A DNA stretch of 64,000 nt from NCBI RefSeq assembly GCF_000208865.1, contig NC_018386.1, positions 496,001-560,000 of the forward strand, read 5' to 3'. A program made the translations under genes and the position numbers. Below, piece after piece: positions 10,317 to 22,574 of this stretch. The stretch comes from Neospora caninum Liverpool. Its lineage: Eukaryota > Apicomplexa > Conoidasida > Eucoccidiorida > Sarcocystidae. The notes beneath the pieces were generated by a model that saw only the letters and a list, made by a program, of their open reading frames with translations, had not been told where the DNA came from and made no database searches. Position 1 is the first letter of the stretch. Each line of letters starts with the position of its first letter.

Positions 10317-12764
10317 TTTAGCAGCAGCCGGGCTGCATTGTGCAAGCGAGATATTTGTTCACAGTGGGCAGCAACTGTACATGGCGACAGATCTGTTCCT
10401 AGGTAATGCAGAAGTGGTTTTCGCTTAACGAAGGAGCACTACAACTGCGGTGGAGACGTACTCGGGTATGTCAGAGATTGCAGCACAGCTACTTTCGTGT
10501 ATAGAAATGCTCGTGTTTTAGGCGTTGCGTAGATTTTGTGTGCCGAATATTAGATGTTTTTCAGGTATTGCTCAAGCATGCGTTGATATCATCACAAGCT
10601 GGAGAGTGTGCAGTGGAGGTAGCTCCACGTTGCGCAATAAGGCGATGCCATTGCTGAAGTGACAATGCTGAGTGCAGCCGCGAGTTTCGATAGTCATCGG
10701 TTTTCCGTCACTTCTGCATCCAATGTAGTATTGTGCCACACTAAGGCATCGAAGCAGCCTGGCGGGGCAGTGGCTTTATTAACGTCAAGATTGTCGTGTG
10801 ATGCTTCCTTAAGGAAATAGTGTGGCGAGATAGTTCACGTGATTGCACAGTCGCGTTCCGCAGACCTGGACATAGTAGCAAAAATCATCCTGTGACTGGC
10901 TGCAACTCAGGGTTACTGTTTTTTATGATTGAAAAGTTTTTCTCGAGAGCAAGGTTAGCCACGTGTTTCTCGATGCACCGGTGCACGTCACACCAAATAG
11001 CAGTCATTGGTGCGTGATTCACAGGACTGCAAATGCTGCAGGAAATGCACGTGATCAGTTATGGACAACCCTGTGTTCGTGTTGTTCCAAACGTTCGGGA
11101 GCTGAAGTCCACTCGCAAAACGGGCAATCATTTGTTCGTTGTGTGTCAGCAAACACAAAGAATAACGACTTCCTTGGCCAACAATAGATGGTGGCACCAC
11201 TGGAACCGTATACATGTTTACTCAGGCTTGTGGTACAATCTAATGCTGTTAAGGAGAACGTTGCGTGCAGAAAGCTAGCCGATCGTAGTCATTGGAGGCA
11301 GCCAGTGGATTGTAGTTATCATGAGGTAACGACGGTCTGACGGCTTTTGGATGCAATCTATTTATGTACTGTGACAGCACACAGAAGCTTGAACCATCCG
11401 CAGCCAAAGCTGTCTTTTTGGCACGGGATACCAATTGGACACAGACGTTCACCCCTTTGGTTTTGGCTCTATTGATGAGACAGGTAAACCTGTGTTGATC
11501 AGGACCGAAAGTCATAGGGGCTACCGGGGGCGTCGCCTAGGGAAATTCCTGGGGTGGTTGGTGGTTTTTGCTTAGCCAGTTTTCTATGACACAGGATTGA
11601 CGGGGCACTGCCTCCGGTACATTTTCCATTACCGCCTTTAAATGCACCGCAGTTGTTTCTGCGGTTTGTGGCATTGACAAAGAATTTGCCTACTGCGGCA
11701 GAGTGGGATGGAAAGGGAAGGATGTTCTTTCAGCCAGCCGAGGGCCCCACCTATTTGAGAACAGAGACCTGCGCATCGCACGTAACGGCCGCTGTAGAAT
11801 AATGTCAAAATCGATCTCACGCTCGCTGCCCTTGATTGCCTTCGCTCAATTGAAAAACGAGTGGCAATTGAACTTGCGTGAGCTGCGTTGCGGCAGGTGC
11901 TGCGACTCGCTATGCTAACGATGGAAACAGCGGAGTGTATCTTAGGATCAGCCCCCCAACGGAGGGTGGACACCTCTCCGTTAACTGGACCGCCGTTAAC
12001 CGATTCTCCGACCGGTGGACAGAAAGGTCCGGTGCCATTTAATACAGCAACACCGAAATGGACGTTGGTTCTCGTAGCGCCTATTTACCGAAGAGAGTGA
12101 CCGATATGCCTAGTGCAGTCGCTGCAACCGACAATCGACGACGCGCGGCGTTGACGCACACCGCTAACGTTGTCCGTCGGATTGTGGACTGCAGAAAATA
12201 CGTCAACAGTTGTCGCGAGGCCGGTTCCGATTTTTAACTTTCTGTGAAGGCGCGCGAAAGTTTGGAATTATCCTACTACGTTAAGGTTGTTCCACATCGG
12301 TTAGCTCTAGCCGTGACCGAGGTGCACACTCCCGCGGACTGCCGTTCGTGGAAGGCACGAGAAGCTCTGGTTGCTGCAGGCATGGCCACAGCCAATTGAA
12401 ACGTCATTTATGGCTGTGCTAGTGGTATCAGTATGGTTTAAGTTGCCGGCACACGTTGCGACGTTACGTGAACATGAGTTCTATGAAGCGAAAGAGGGAC
12501 AGATCTTACCCGCCTCCCTTCGCCATTCTCGGATACTCTCTACACCATATGGGAAGGTGACAAGGCTATTTGGCGGTACCCCTCTGTGCATGCAGTAGAG
12601 CAGCTTGCAGACCGTTCCTTGGATTCCGGGTACAGCTCATCAGAAAGCGAACACCTCGAGATACGGGTGACGTGTACACAAGGAGGCACTGGATGGCGTG
12701 CCCTCCCTTGTTTCAAATTCAATCAGACAGGGCCGTCGAGAAGACGGGGCATACGTTGAGACTG
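10317..12764. other. Convergent intergenic region (MIC4 3' side / reductase 3' side)
   Basis: About 2.4 kb lying between two gene 3' ends. ORFs are short and unconserved in appearance. It is expected to contain the 3' UTR of MIC4 and the 3' UTR of the minus-strand reductase gene. I see no RNA gene, repeat array or mobile element in it. Confidence 0.6.
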
Positions 12765-15700
12765 TCACTGAATGATTCTCAGTGCATCTCTCCACTTCCA
12801 GTGCAGGAAATTGATTTCTCGTTCTGCCCAGTCGCTCAGAACACCGCAGGCCGGAGAGGTGCAGAAGAGATTCTCGCGCAGCTGGAGAAAATCTGTGAAT
12901 CCTAAAATCTGCAAGAAACACATCCATCGAACTTCGTCTGTGGCAGTCTGCAGCAAACAAAATGTCGATGGGTGGGGGACGGCAAAACTCGCGTTAGACG
13001 TCCGAGTCCGCATGCAGGGTCCAGCCACGAATCACTGCTACTGCCAAGAAGCGGTCTTTCCCCCTACATTCGCTACGTCTTCGGAACCCATTTTGCGAAC
13101 AAAAATATCCTACAATTCACGAAATATACATCTACAGGAGTTTGTTCGCTGTTGCTATTCATACAGGTCAAGCTGGTGGCACCCGCGCTCAGGCGACGCG
13201 AAATAGCGCAACAACATTCACGCCACAGCCCGGAATCACGGCGCACCCGTCTCAGGTCAAGGTCCTGATCCCGAGTCTACGGTAGGCAGCCGCGTAGCCA
13301 GTGTGGTTTAAGGGTGCTACAAGAAATACATAAGCAAACACATTTTGCCGGTTGGCCATCATTCGAGGTTGTTCCCGCTTTCTGATAGCACGCTCTGCTC
13401 TACACTGGAAACCCGATCCTGGGATTCCACGAACACTCACCGTCGAGCAGATGAACGGCCGCGATAGGACCCAACGGAGAGCCATCACAGTCAGGTTCGG
13501 GTGGTCTAGGCGAAGCGCCAGATAAAAGTACGCCGTAACAGCTCGCGCAGCCAACGAGCCCCTGAGCGGTCAGTGGATTGACAAACATGCGCGTATGACG
13601 TGAGGAGCAAGTTCGCGTCCTCCCGTAGATATAACACACAATGCCCACGCACCCCTCGGTTGTTGCGTCCATCCACAGGAGGACAGATTATTTTTTTGGT
13701 CGGCGGGCGCCCAGTGATGGACGATGACGCAGAGGAGAGACAGACCGCCTAACGTTCTCACCTGTAGCGCCTCATATAAGATGGGAAACGGAGCATCCGG
13801 CCAGTCGTGGGGTACTCTAGCCATTCCAAGTATTTGCCAGTTAAAATTCCGCCTCCGAGAGCTCCGTAGGCGACCAGAGCAGTGCCTGAAGAGACGCAGC
13901 AGAAAAACGGAATTCGCAAAAAACGTTTGTACGCCGAGTCCTCAATTCGCTGAGGGACAGTCCGATGCAAACGCACCAGGTGTGGCGGAAACGAGTACGC
14001 GGAAAGGGTTGCGGGCTCCAGGCCGGTCACGCATCGATGCACCAGCTCGTCCAGTTGCAGTAAAAATATTTGTATGTTGTTGAACGCAGTCGTCCCGCAT
14101 GGTTCTGTCGCTAGCGGCAGACAGAAGGGGCTTTTGAGGAAAACATGCGAATGTTTCTCAGGGACTCGGGGAAGCAAAGCTAACCACGATTATTGCGCAA
14201 GGCTGGAATCGCAAAGCCCGTATCATGAGAACAGCATCGAGGCCGGAGATGGGAGTCAGATTCGCTTGAATGGATTCCAGTAACGACGATCGAACCGCGC
14301 GGTTGCCCTTCTGATTACACCTGCGCGTTCTGAGGATGCTTCTCTCTTCTCCACGGTTCGCTGCTTTACTCGGCACACACGTGCAAATGCTTGGGAGGAG
14401 CCTGCTCCTGCTATACGGTCGACTTCTGTTCCTGTCAAAGGCGCTATGTCCTAAGTTGTACGGGGGTCATCAGGCGGCTGCGAGTGTTGGACGCGTCTCG
14501 AGTGCCACATTCAATTTGTTTCCAGAATGTTTTCGAAGTTCCCTGCATCTTGGTGCTCTCCATTGCCGCGTGCACGTGACGTTACGCACGGGCGCCGGAC
14601 GCGTTCTCAGAATCAGCCAGTTTGCTGACACGCGCTTTGAAACAGTCTGTCCATCACTACGTGCGGACGACGATCGCTCAATCTCTGCTCACCAGCATTC
14701 TGAGGCCTGGCGACCTCCACAAAACCTTTTTCTACGTCGTTCCGGCACAAAAGATTGTACTGGACCTGCACAGAGGCTGGAGGGGGAAGGCCGAACACCC
14801 GCGTGGCCAGCTCGGTGAATCGGCAAACACCATAGGGTGTCTCGTTGCTCAGTCCCCAGGCTCGAATCTAAAAAGAGCAGCGCCGCAACGAAAGTGACAG
14901 GACGTAGACGCCAGTGACACACAGCTGCAGCCCACGTCAGGCCATCTCCGTGCACACACACCCAGTAGCCACCCCACGGATGCCCGGCGAACCGGACCAC
15001 GCCTGAAAGACGCGACTCCCCTCTAGACTGCACACATGAATGTAAATGGAGAAAACACCGAAAGAACAGAGAGGCCGCCTCAGCTCTACGACGCAGTGTG
15101 CACGCCCCGTCCGTCGCGCGTGACCTCTGCAACCGAGACACCCCACAAGGAAGCCTTTGAGAGGGTGTCAGGACCGCTCCAACGATCGCGACGCGAGGTG
15201 ACCGAGCCGAGGAAAGGACACGGAACGATGTGGCGCGCAACCCTAAGGCGACGCGGAGACGCTAAGGCGAAGCCGCGTCGCCCTGCGCGTGTCACTGTCT
15301 TCGATTCGGATTCCTCCACGGTCCGTTTCTTGTCGATCCCACCCCCTTTGTGTGCAGTCTCACCTTGCCTTCCCGAAGGAGCTGGCCGATGGCCTCGAGC
15401 TGCTCCTCCATGGGGATCACCGCCTCTCGGCTGTCTTGCTCGCGGGCGCGCTGCAGGTGGCGAGACCACACATGAGGGTGGAGAGACGAGCTAACAAAAC
15501 ATGGGCGGGCATAACCACAGCGAATAGACACCAGCCCGAGAGCCGAGCACACGCAGACCCCTTCGCGTAGAGACCATCAACGTGAAGCCGTCTCACGTGC
15601 GACGAGTGAACCCAGCGGCAAACCGCTTCCCCGGGACTCCCGATGGTAGAAGCAAACTGCCGACACACTGGACGTCGGATGCAACAGACGGCACAGGAAC

Positions 15701-18700
15701 ACACAGTACGCTATGACGCGGAACCCTTGCAGGGATCACCGTTCACGTCAACGCCTGTTGACGCGGGAGCTGCCGGCACGGTTGCGGCCACCTGCCGCGG
15801 CGTTAGGTCTCCTCAGACATGCATGCGCCTGGGCCAGTAAGCCGCATGGGGCTGCACAGGCACCGAGGTGTTGCCGGAAGTGTGCAGGACAGCTCAGCCT
15901 TCGTTGCCACATACCGCCGGGTCGAAAAGGACGTCGCCGAAATCTCCGCTGCCGTGTAGAGGCACATAGCGGTCAGGCCAGTGAAGCTGGAAAAGGTCAA
16001 TGTAGTCCGTTCTTAGCCGCCGCAGGCTGCCTTCGGCTGCTGCGAGAATCTGGTTCTTCGACAGACACGTCCCAGTCTGTTCTCCGTGGCCGAGCCTGTG
16101 AGATCGAAGCCGCCCCCGCGGAAAACGCACACGCGGAACGCACGCACCCGGCGAAAAAGCGTGAAAAAGGACCTCTGCACAGACAGCCCCTCAGATGGTA
16201 GGCGGCAGACTGCCTGTCGTCTGATAGGCCACGAGATGGTTCGCGCGATCGACAGGCTTTGTCCTTCGGGGAAACGAGGGAACTTTGACAACGCTCCATG
16301 TAGCCATGCGACCAGAGACCAGACAACGGGGAAGAAACGAACTCCAGGAACGCGAAGGGCGAGGCTTATCCGGTGGCGGGAAGAGATAGAAACTCAAATG
16401 TGGCAAGGTGCCCGAACGGTTGACCTGCTTTTCCGCTCCATCTCACTTGGCCAACGACACTTCCCTCAGGGAGTTCTTTGTCTTCAGGTCGCGCAATCCG
16501 AGAAACGAAAAACGCAAACAAGCGAACGAAACCGAAACCGGACACACACAAACGGCCAACCGCGCAGCGTCCACCGTGTTGCGTTCGGTTTTCTCCCTGT
16601 TCTTTGGCGCGAAGCATGCCTCAACCCATCCCGTGGGTCTCACCGTGGGAACTGTTTCTGCTTCGGGAGGCCTGTGCTTCTGCCGGCGTCTTCCGTTCGC
16701 AGCCACGCGAGGCTCTTCGAGCGGCCCGCAACTTTGGTCGCGATGACCAGCTTCTCTCTCTGTTGCTTTCCGCGTTTGGTTAGCCACTCGCCGACGATTT
16801 CTTCGCTGCGGCCGAAGGTCAAGGGCGTCGCCGGGAGAGGATATAGCTCCGCGGTGTCGATGAAGTTCACGCCCCAGGCGTCCACGGCGTAGTCGAAGAG
16901 CTGGAACGTTCGCTCTCTTCCGAGCTGCGGGCTGCCCACAGTCATGGTCCCCAAACCGACTTGGGAGACAAAAAGCTGACTCTTGCCCAGCTGGCGATAC
17001 GTCATGCCATCTGCGCGCTCGCCCGCGGCGACGTCCGCCTCGCCCAACGGCTGGTACGCACTCCGCCGCACAATAGGAGTCCGCTCAGAAGACGGTGGAG
17101 ACGAGGAAGACGATGGCGAAGACCGGGAAGGAGACTGCGGAGCGGCAAGCGTTTGCACCTCTGAAGCCGGGCCCGGCTGGCACGGCTCGGGACGCTGCGT
17201 TTTCGAGGGGACTGGAGTGTGACGCCGTCCGCGTAGGGAGGCGGTAGACGAGGCGGTAGACGAGGCGGTAGACGAGGCGGTAGACGAGGTGGTAGACGAG
17301 GCGGCGGCTTTCGCATGTGGGAGAACCACCCACAACGGCAACGTTTCTTTCCCTTCCACGAGGTGCGGCTGTTTGTCTGCTGCAGCTGCGGCGTAGGTCT
17401 CGGCCAGAGAAGCGAGCGCCGCGGCCTCTTTCTGCGCCTCTTCCCGCGCGCGAGAAAGCGTTTTGTTTAGTGCTGAGAGATAGAAATTCTGTTCCTGCGC
17501 AACGTGCCCGAGGGGATGCAGCGGGGTGAATTGCCACTGATCCATGCCGACCGGTGTTCGCTTCATGCCTGAAAACGCGACGAACAAACCGCGAACCGCG
17601 GCACCTCAGCCGTCGGAGCCGCCCTCCAGAAACGCGCACGCCTGTCACGTGCGACGCTCGAAACAACACGCTTTCTCTGTCAAAGGAACTCAAGAGAGGT
17701 GCGGGCACGCGCGAACGCGTTTGATTCTGCGCGTTCCCCAAAGGCCCGCGATCCGCCAGAGAGAGACGCGAGACCCAGCGCAATCAGAGGCGAAGAGAGC
17801 GAATGCTGTTCACGCGTCGCCGCTTCCTCGAACCCATATCCCGCGTCGCCGTGTCCCACCGGAGTGCCTGTCTCCGATTCGCTCGTGGCAACGTTTCGCT
17901 TTTTCCCGGGGAACAATGCCCTCCGCTGACGCACATCGGAGTGACGCAGAAACAGGCCTTCTCTCGAGCCTCACCTGCAGTCATCTGCTCCGCCAGTGTC
18001 ACTTGGCGGAAGACGCCGTCGTCCAGTTCCTTCTTGGGCGGTGTGGCTTCTTCGCCCCAGTACCGGCGGCTTTTCTCCGACTCCAAGTCGAAGGCAGACC
18101 CTGGCTGGGCGTCGCGGGTCCCCGGCAGTTCCTGCGTTCCAAGAAAACAAAATGCCGGCGATCTTGAGCGCCAGCCTCTCCACACGACCCCAGGGGCGGC
18201 GACGGCACGACGAAAGTGCCAAACAATTCTCAGACGACGCTGAGTATCTTCGCTGCCTCAATCCATGGCGGTTCCTCAAGTTGCGCGGCGTCGTGCCTGG
18301 GTCTCACGAGAAAGACTCGCCCGCAGCGGAGCAGGAAACACAAAGCCTAGACCATCCCTCGGCTGTCCAATGGTTTTCGAGAAAAAGACTCCAGAAAGAG
18401 TCGGAAGCTGAGAGAGAAGGCGCAAACATCTCAACAAGACGAACGCGGAGCAACACGCGTCACCCTCGCACGGCCACGAGAAAGCATGTCGGCGGACGGA
18501 GGCACGGCGAAAGCGACACACTCGAGTCCAGGTGATTCTTCACGCATGTGCGCGCGCATCCCAGACGCGCTGAAAAAGCAGAAACTGCTGAGGAAGGCAA
18601 AGTCGGTTTCAACAGCACTCGACCAGAGGAAGCTGTGCGTGCCTTGCCAGCCGCACCGGTTCGCGCGGATCTGGGGTCCTCCAATGGCCACAAGAGATCG

Positions 18701-21700
18701 GCGCCAGAGCCACAGAAAGGGAAAAGCTAGAAATGACAACCAGGGGTGAAAATGCAGAGCTTTTTGCCATGTGCCTCAGAGGGTCTGGGTTCGACAAAGT
18801 GAAGGGCTACACCACTTTTTTTGAGGAAAACCGCTGACTCACGCCTTCCTGTTTGAACGGATTCCAGCGTTTGTAGGACCACGTGTAGTTTCGTTTCGGG
18901 TCGTGGTAGGTCTCAATGTAGTCGAACCCTCCCGCCGTCAGAGTGACGTTCGCTGCGAAACAAAAGAGAAAGACGAGAGACTCAGGCGAGCGTCGCCGTG
19001 ACGCCCCTCGAAGGCGGGAGAGGTGAAACGCGACGGGGGGCGAGGAGACAAAATTCCCAGCAAAACAGACCACGCGAGCAACGGGCAGAAGGTGGAGAGG
19101 CTCCCAACAGACTCAAAACAGGAGAGATCAGGTTGGTACCTCGCGAGAGAAGAAGTGTCTTTGGAAAGGCGCACAGAAGAGCAAGCGACGAGGGCCGTGG
19201 CGAAAGGCGTGGACGCACGACCGGAAGACTGGAGAGAGACGGTGGTTGCAACGCGGCAGAACCCGTCCCGGAGAGAACGGAAGAACGCCAAGAAGTGTGG
19301 AGTTCAAAAGATGTGGAGTTCACAGACGTGGCGAGAGGCAGTGACAAGCCTGACTTAATTTTCCAAACAGGGACATCGCGAGTTTCGAAACCTACGAATG
19401 AGCCCGTAGTCCACCACCAAACGCCCCATAGGCAGGTCGGGCTTCACCGGGACCCAGTCGTCGTCAGGGAAGTCGTCTGGGACGTCGTAAAGCGCCTTTT
19501 CTTCTGGATGCAAAACACGCAGAGAAAACAGAACCTGTGGGCAGAAGGAGGCGTCTCACAGGCGCCACTCGTCTTCGCTTCCTTCGCCTCCGTCTCGTTC
19601 TCTATGGCGTCGCGTCATCACCACGGCGTGCCCGCCGTGGTGATGACGCGACGGATTTTCAGGAGGCGATGAAGCGAGACTGGAAACGGAGCGAGATACG
19701 AGACAGATATACGATGAGGAACAGAGCGCAAAGCGGCTACGGGACTGAACCAAGTCCAGGTAGGGGCGACCACGTGAAACGGTGTAGAGAGACAGACGGA
19801 CGAAACGAAAAAAGGGAGGAGTCACGGCGCCGTCGATCGCCAGAAGAAAGCGACAAAGCACAGAAAGAAGACGGAGAGTGCAGAAGAGAGCAAGGAAGTG
19901 TGGGTAGGGAAACTGGGCAGGGCGTGAAGGGAAGGGAACCCGGAAAACGGAGAGAAAAGTGGACAATCCGGAGTTAGAAAAAAGACAAGGCACTGCTCGG
20001 CGACGCACCTAGAGCGTCCTAGGCGCACCAAGAACCTCAAGAAATCATACCCTTTTGCACTCTCTGTAATTCCTGCTGGTCACGCCATTTGCTTTTCAGC
20101 CTCTTGAAGGTTTCGTCGTCAACAATCATCGGCGACTCCGCACATGCCTGCAGGCCACAGCATATCTGCCGCGCTGTTTCCTCCATCCGTTGAGATACGC
20201 GAGACGGGAGGCTGTCGAGGCGGGGCAGCCCTCACTTCCCCGCATTCACTCGGAAGAGAGAAGAGGCATTCGCGTTTGCGTTCTCTCTTCTTCCGATCCG
20301 CGTCCTCTCGTCTTACACTTCCTTCGCTTCTCTCCCTCGCTTGCGACCTCTCTCTATCTTTCCTCTTGTCCGATTCTTTCTTCGCTTCTTCGTGCACGTC
20401 GCCATCCGTTTCCACGTTTCCTTTCCGCGTGGTCCACCGGACCTCAGGCGTCCGCCAAGAGCCCCCCGGTCTTTTGGCGATTCGCGTGGCTTTCTTCGCG
20501 GTACGTCGCGACTCTCGCTCGGCTCGGCGACGTCTCTCACCTGGCGATAGAGAATTGTTTCGTTGTCGACGACAAGCGTCTTGATGGGTAGCTCTTCGAT
20601 GCTGGTCTCGGGCGAAGGCGGAAAGCCTTCCGCGTCTTCCTTCCGCTCTTCGGGAATCCAGGAGAGGTAGTCTCTCCAGGTCTTGGCGCCCTTGCGCCTC
20701 TCGGTCGCCTTGCGCGTTTGGTAGACTTCTCGCTGCCGCGTCTGCAGATGCTTCAGTTTCTGACTCGTCAGGGCGAGCGGCAGGGTGTCGGGGAAGAGCT
20801 CGTAGTTGGCCGTTTGGTTCGCATGAAAAAACTGGTCTCTGCTGTACGCATGCCACTCGGACTCGGGCACCGCGTGCCAGCCTTTGGCCTCCGGAGACAG
20901 CGGCGAAACTCGGCTCTCTTCCTCCTGGACCTGACGCGAAGAAGCGCGGCCGAACCCAGCAGCCTGTGCCTCTCCCTCTGCGCTTGCGCGTCCGCTCTGG
21001 GGGTCTCTGGCCTCCGCTGCCCGCGCCGCGGGAAATTTCGCCTCTCCCGACGGGGAGAAGCACACCGGAGTGGCTGTGGACGCGGCGCCTGTGATCTCCC
21101 GCACCTTCTCCGGAGAAGACAAAAGCGAGGGCGGAGAGGCGAACGCCGCGTCGCGCTCAAGAGCCGCCTTCTGGATCGCTGCGCGCTCCGCACTCTCCGC
21201 GGCCGCAGTGTGAGCCTCAGACAGAGACAGCGAAGGTGGAGACGAAGCAGAGGGGAACGAGGAGGCGAACGGCGAAGAATGTAGACAAGACGAAAGCGAG
21301 GATGCGGTGAGGGAGACGGACGGAGGCGAGGGCGAAAATGCGCACAAGAAAGACAAACGCGAAAAACGAGTCAACAACGGGAGAGGAGAAGCAGCCGAAC
21401 GGAGAGAGGATGATACGCAGGAGGGAAACACGTTGCCCCGTTCGCGTGCGGGGGGGTTGACGTGAAAAGCGAAGCCTGCCTGCAGCCGAGAGTCTCGCGT
21501 CCCTTGCTTTCGAGTGGAAGCGAGAGAGAACGCCTGCTCGCCGATAGAAGACTCCTTCCTCCGAAGTGACAAGGACAGCAGAGGTCTTCCGCATGAAGCA
21601 TTTGAAGCAGAACGGAAGCACGACTTTGGCGAGGGCCCCGTCCCACAAGGGAACTGCGAGCAGGTGCCGAACCAGCACGGAGAGAGGGAAGAGCCAGAGT

Positions 21701-22574
21701 GAGGCAAGAGACGCGTGAAAGGAACGGGAGAGAAAGCAGAGGAAGGAAAGGAAGAAGGAGAGGACGAGGGCGAGAAAGACGAATGAGCAACAAAGGACAC
21801 GGCCGTTGGAAAGTGAAAAGAGGGTGAGAACCCGCCACGGCGCGGACGCGACCCGGTCTCCAAAAAGGCTGAATACGACTGGGAATCTTCGTTTCCGAGA
21901 GGTTCCCGCAAATTACGTCTCAAAGCCTGCTCGGGTTTATGAAAGCCACCAAACGCGAACGGTTGCTTCAGCGATTCGTAGCGCCTCTGGGCGGTGTCGC
22001 TTGCCGTCCTCTTTAGAGGAGAGGGAGGACGCGGTACGGAGTGAGGCGCGTGCGGAACCCGTGAGCCGTGCGGTTGCGGCGTCTGAGGACTTCTGCCTGT
22101 GCGCCTCTCGCTCCGGCCTTCTACGGTGACGGGGCGAGAGCCCAACCAGACGAGAATGCAAAATAGGAGAAAAAGGTGGCGGTAGGAGACGAAACACGAC
22201 CCTGGGGAGGGTTTCCACCCTCGCTTGAGCCTTCCGGTTTTGTCGGGGTCTGGCCGGCACCGCTGGTCGCGCGGCTTGAGGGCGTATACGTGCCGATAGG
22301 GCCCAGAGCGAGGCGGAGGGGAAGAAATGTCGAAGGCGAGATCGCATGCATCGGCGGAAGAAGACGAAACCGTTTCCAAAAAGGATTCACACAAAAAAGT
22401 GAAGGCCCAAGGGGGAAGACGACTGGGCCCCGCCATCGCTGCAAGCGCGTGCGAGGCGAAAGAGCGGATGAGGTCTCGGAGCGGCAACGCGGCAGGCTGT
22501 CCAGGAGACAAGAGCTCGAGAGGAAGGAAAGGCGGGTCAGAATGGAGAAGCCTGAGAGGCAGAGAAGGAAGCAA
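12765..22574 (-). CDS. Aldo/keto reductase (Tas-type) with a very long unrecognised N-terminal region
   Basis: Twelve exons, all junctions phase-compatible: 22574-20541, 20147-20051, 19503-19396, 18952-18843, 18131-17975, 17568-16644, 16095-15915, 15450-15364, 14867-14693, 13885-13762, 13561-13441, 12908-12765. The sum is 4,263 nt, or 1,420 residues. Residues ~1023-1420 are an AKR barrel resembling bacterial Tas. Visible landmarks are [18 protein letters not shown] (tetrad Asp and Tyr), ATKVAG (Lys), [10 protein letters not shown] (His), [19 protein letters not shown] and the C-terminal [16 protein letters not shown]. All four catalytic residues are present, so an NAD(P)H-dependent oxidoreductase is likely; the substrate is unknown. 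The N-terminal part matches no family I know. It contains [39 protein letters not shown] and [13 protein letters not shown] hydrophobic run at ~134-145 could be a targeting element or translated pyrimidine tract. The start and first ~1.4 kb of exon 1 are the least certain part. Alternatively there are two genes, with the reductase starting at 17566 or 17587. Confidence 0.75.
17241..17300 (-). repeat. 12-bp tandem repeat in reductase exon 6
   Basis: Five copies of the 12-bp unit GCGGTAGACGAG (the last reads GTGG...). On the minus strand it encodes repeated S-S-T-A/T in the Ser-rich linker just upstream of the aldo/keto reductase domain. It stays in frame, since 12 is a multiple of three. Confidence 0.93.
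19608..19653. repeat. Perfect 21-bp inverted repeat with 4-nt loop
   Basis: Positions 19608-19628 are exactly complementary to 19633-19653, with TGCC as the loop (19629-19632). The arm begins CGTCGCGTCATCACC. It lies inside the intron between exons 2 and 3 of the minus-strand reductase gene (intron 19504-20050). Either strand would form a very stable hairpin. No transposase or target-site duplication is obvious around it. Confidence 0.95.

Noticed and set aside
16380..16440. Possible tRNA-like segment (GGTGCCCGAACGG)
   Set aside because: I could not fold a cloverleaf with a credible T-arm and acceptor stem, and it lies inside a reductase intron.
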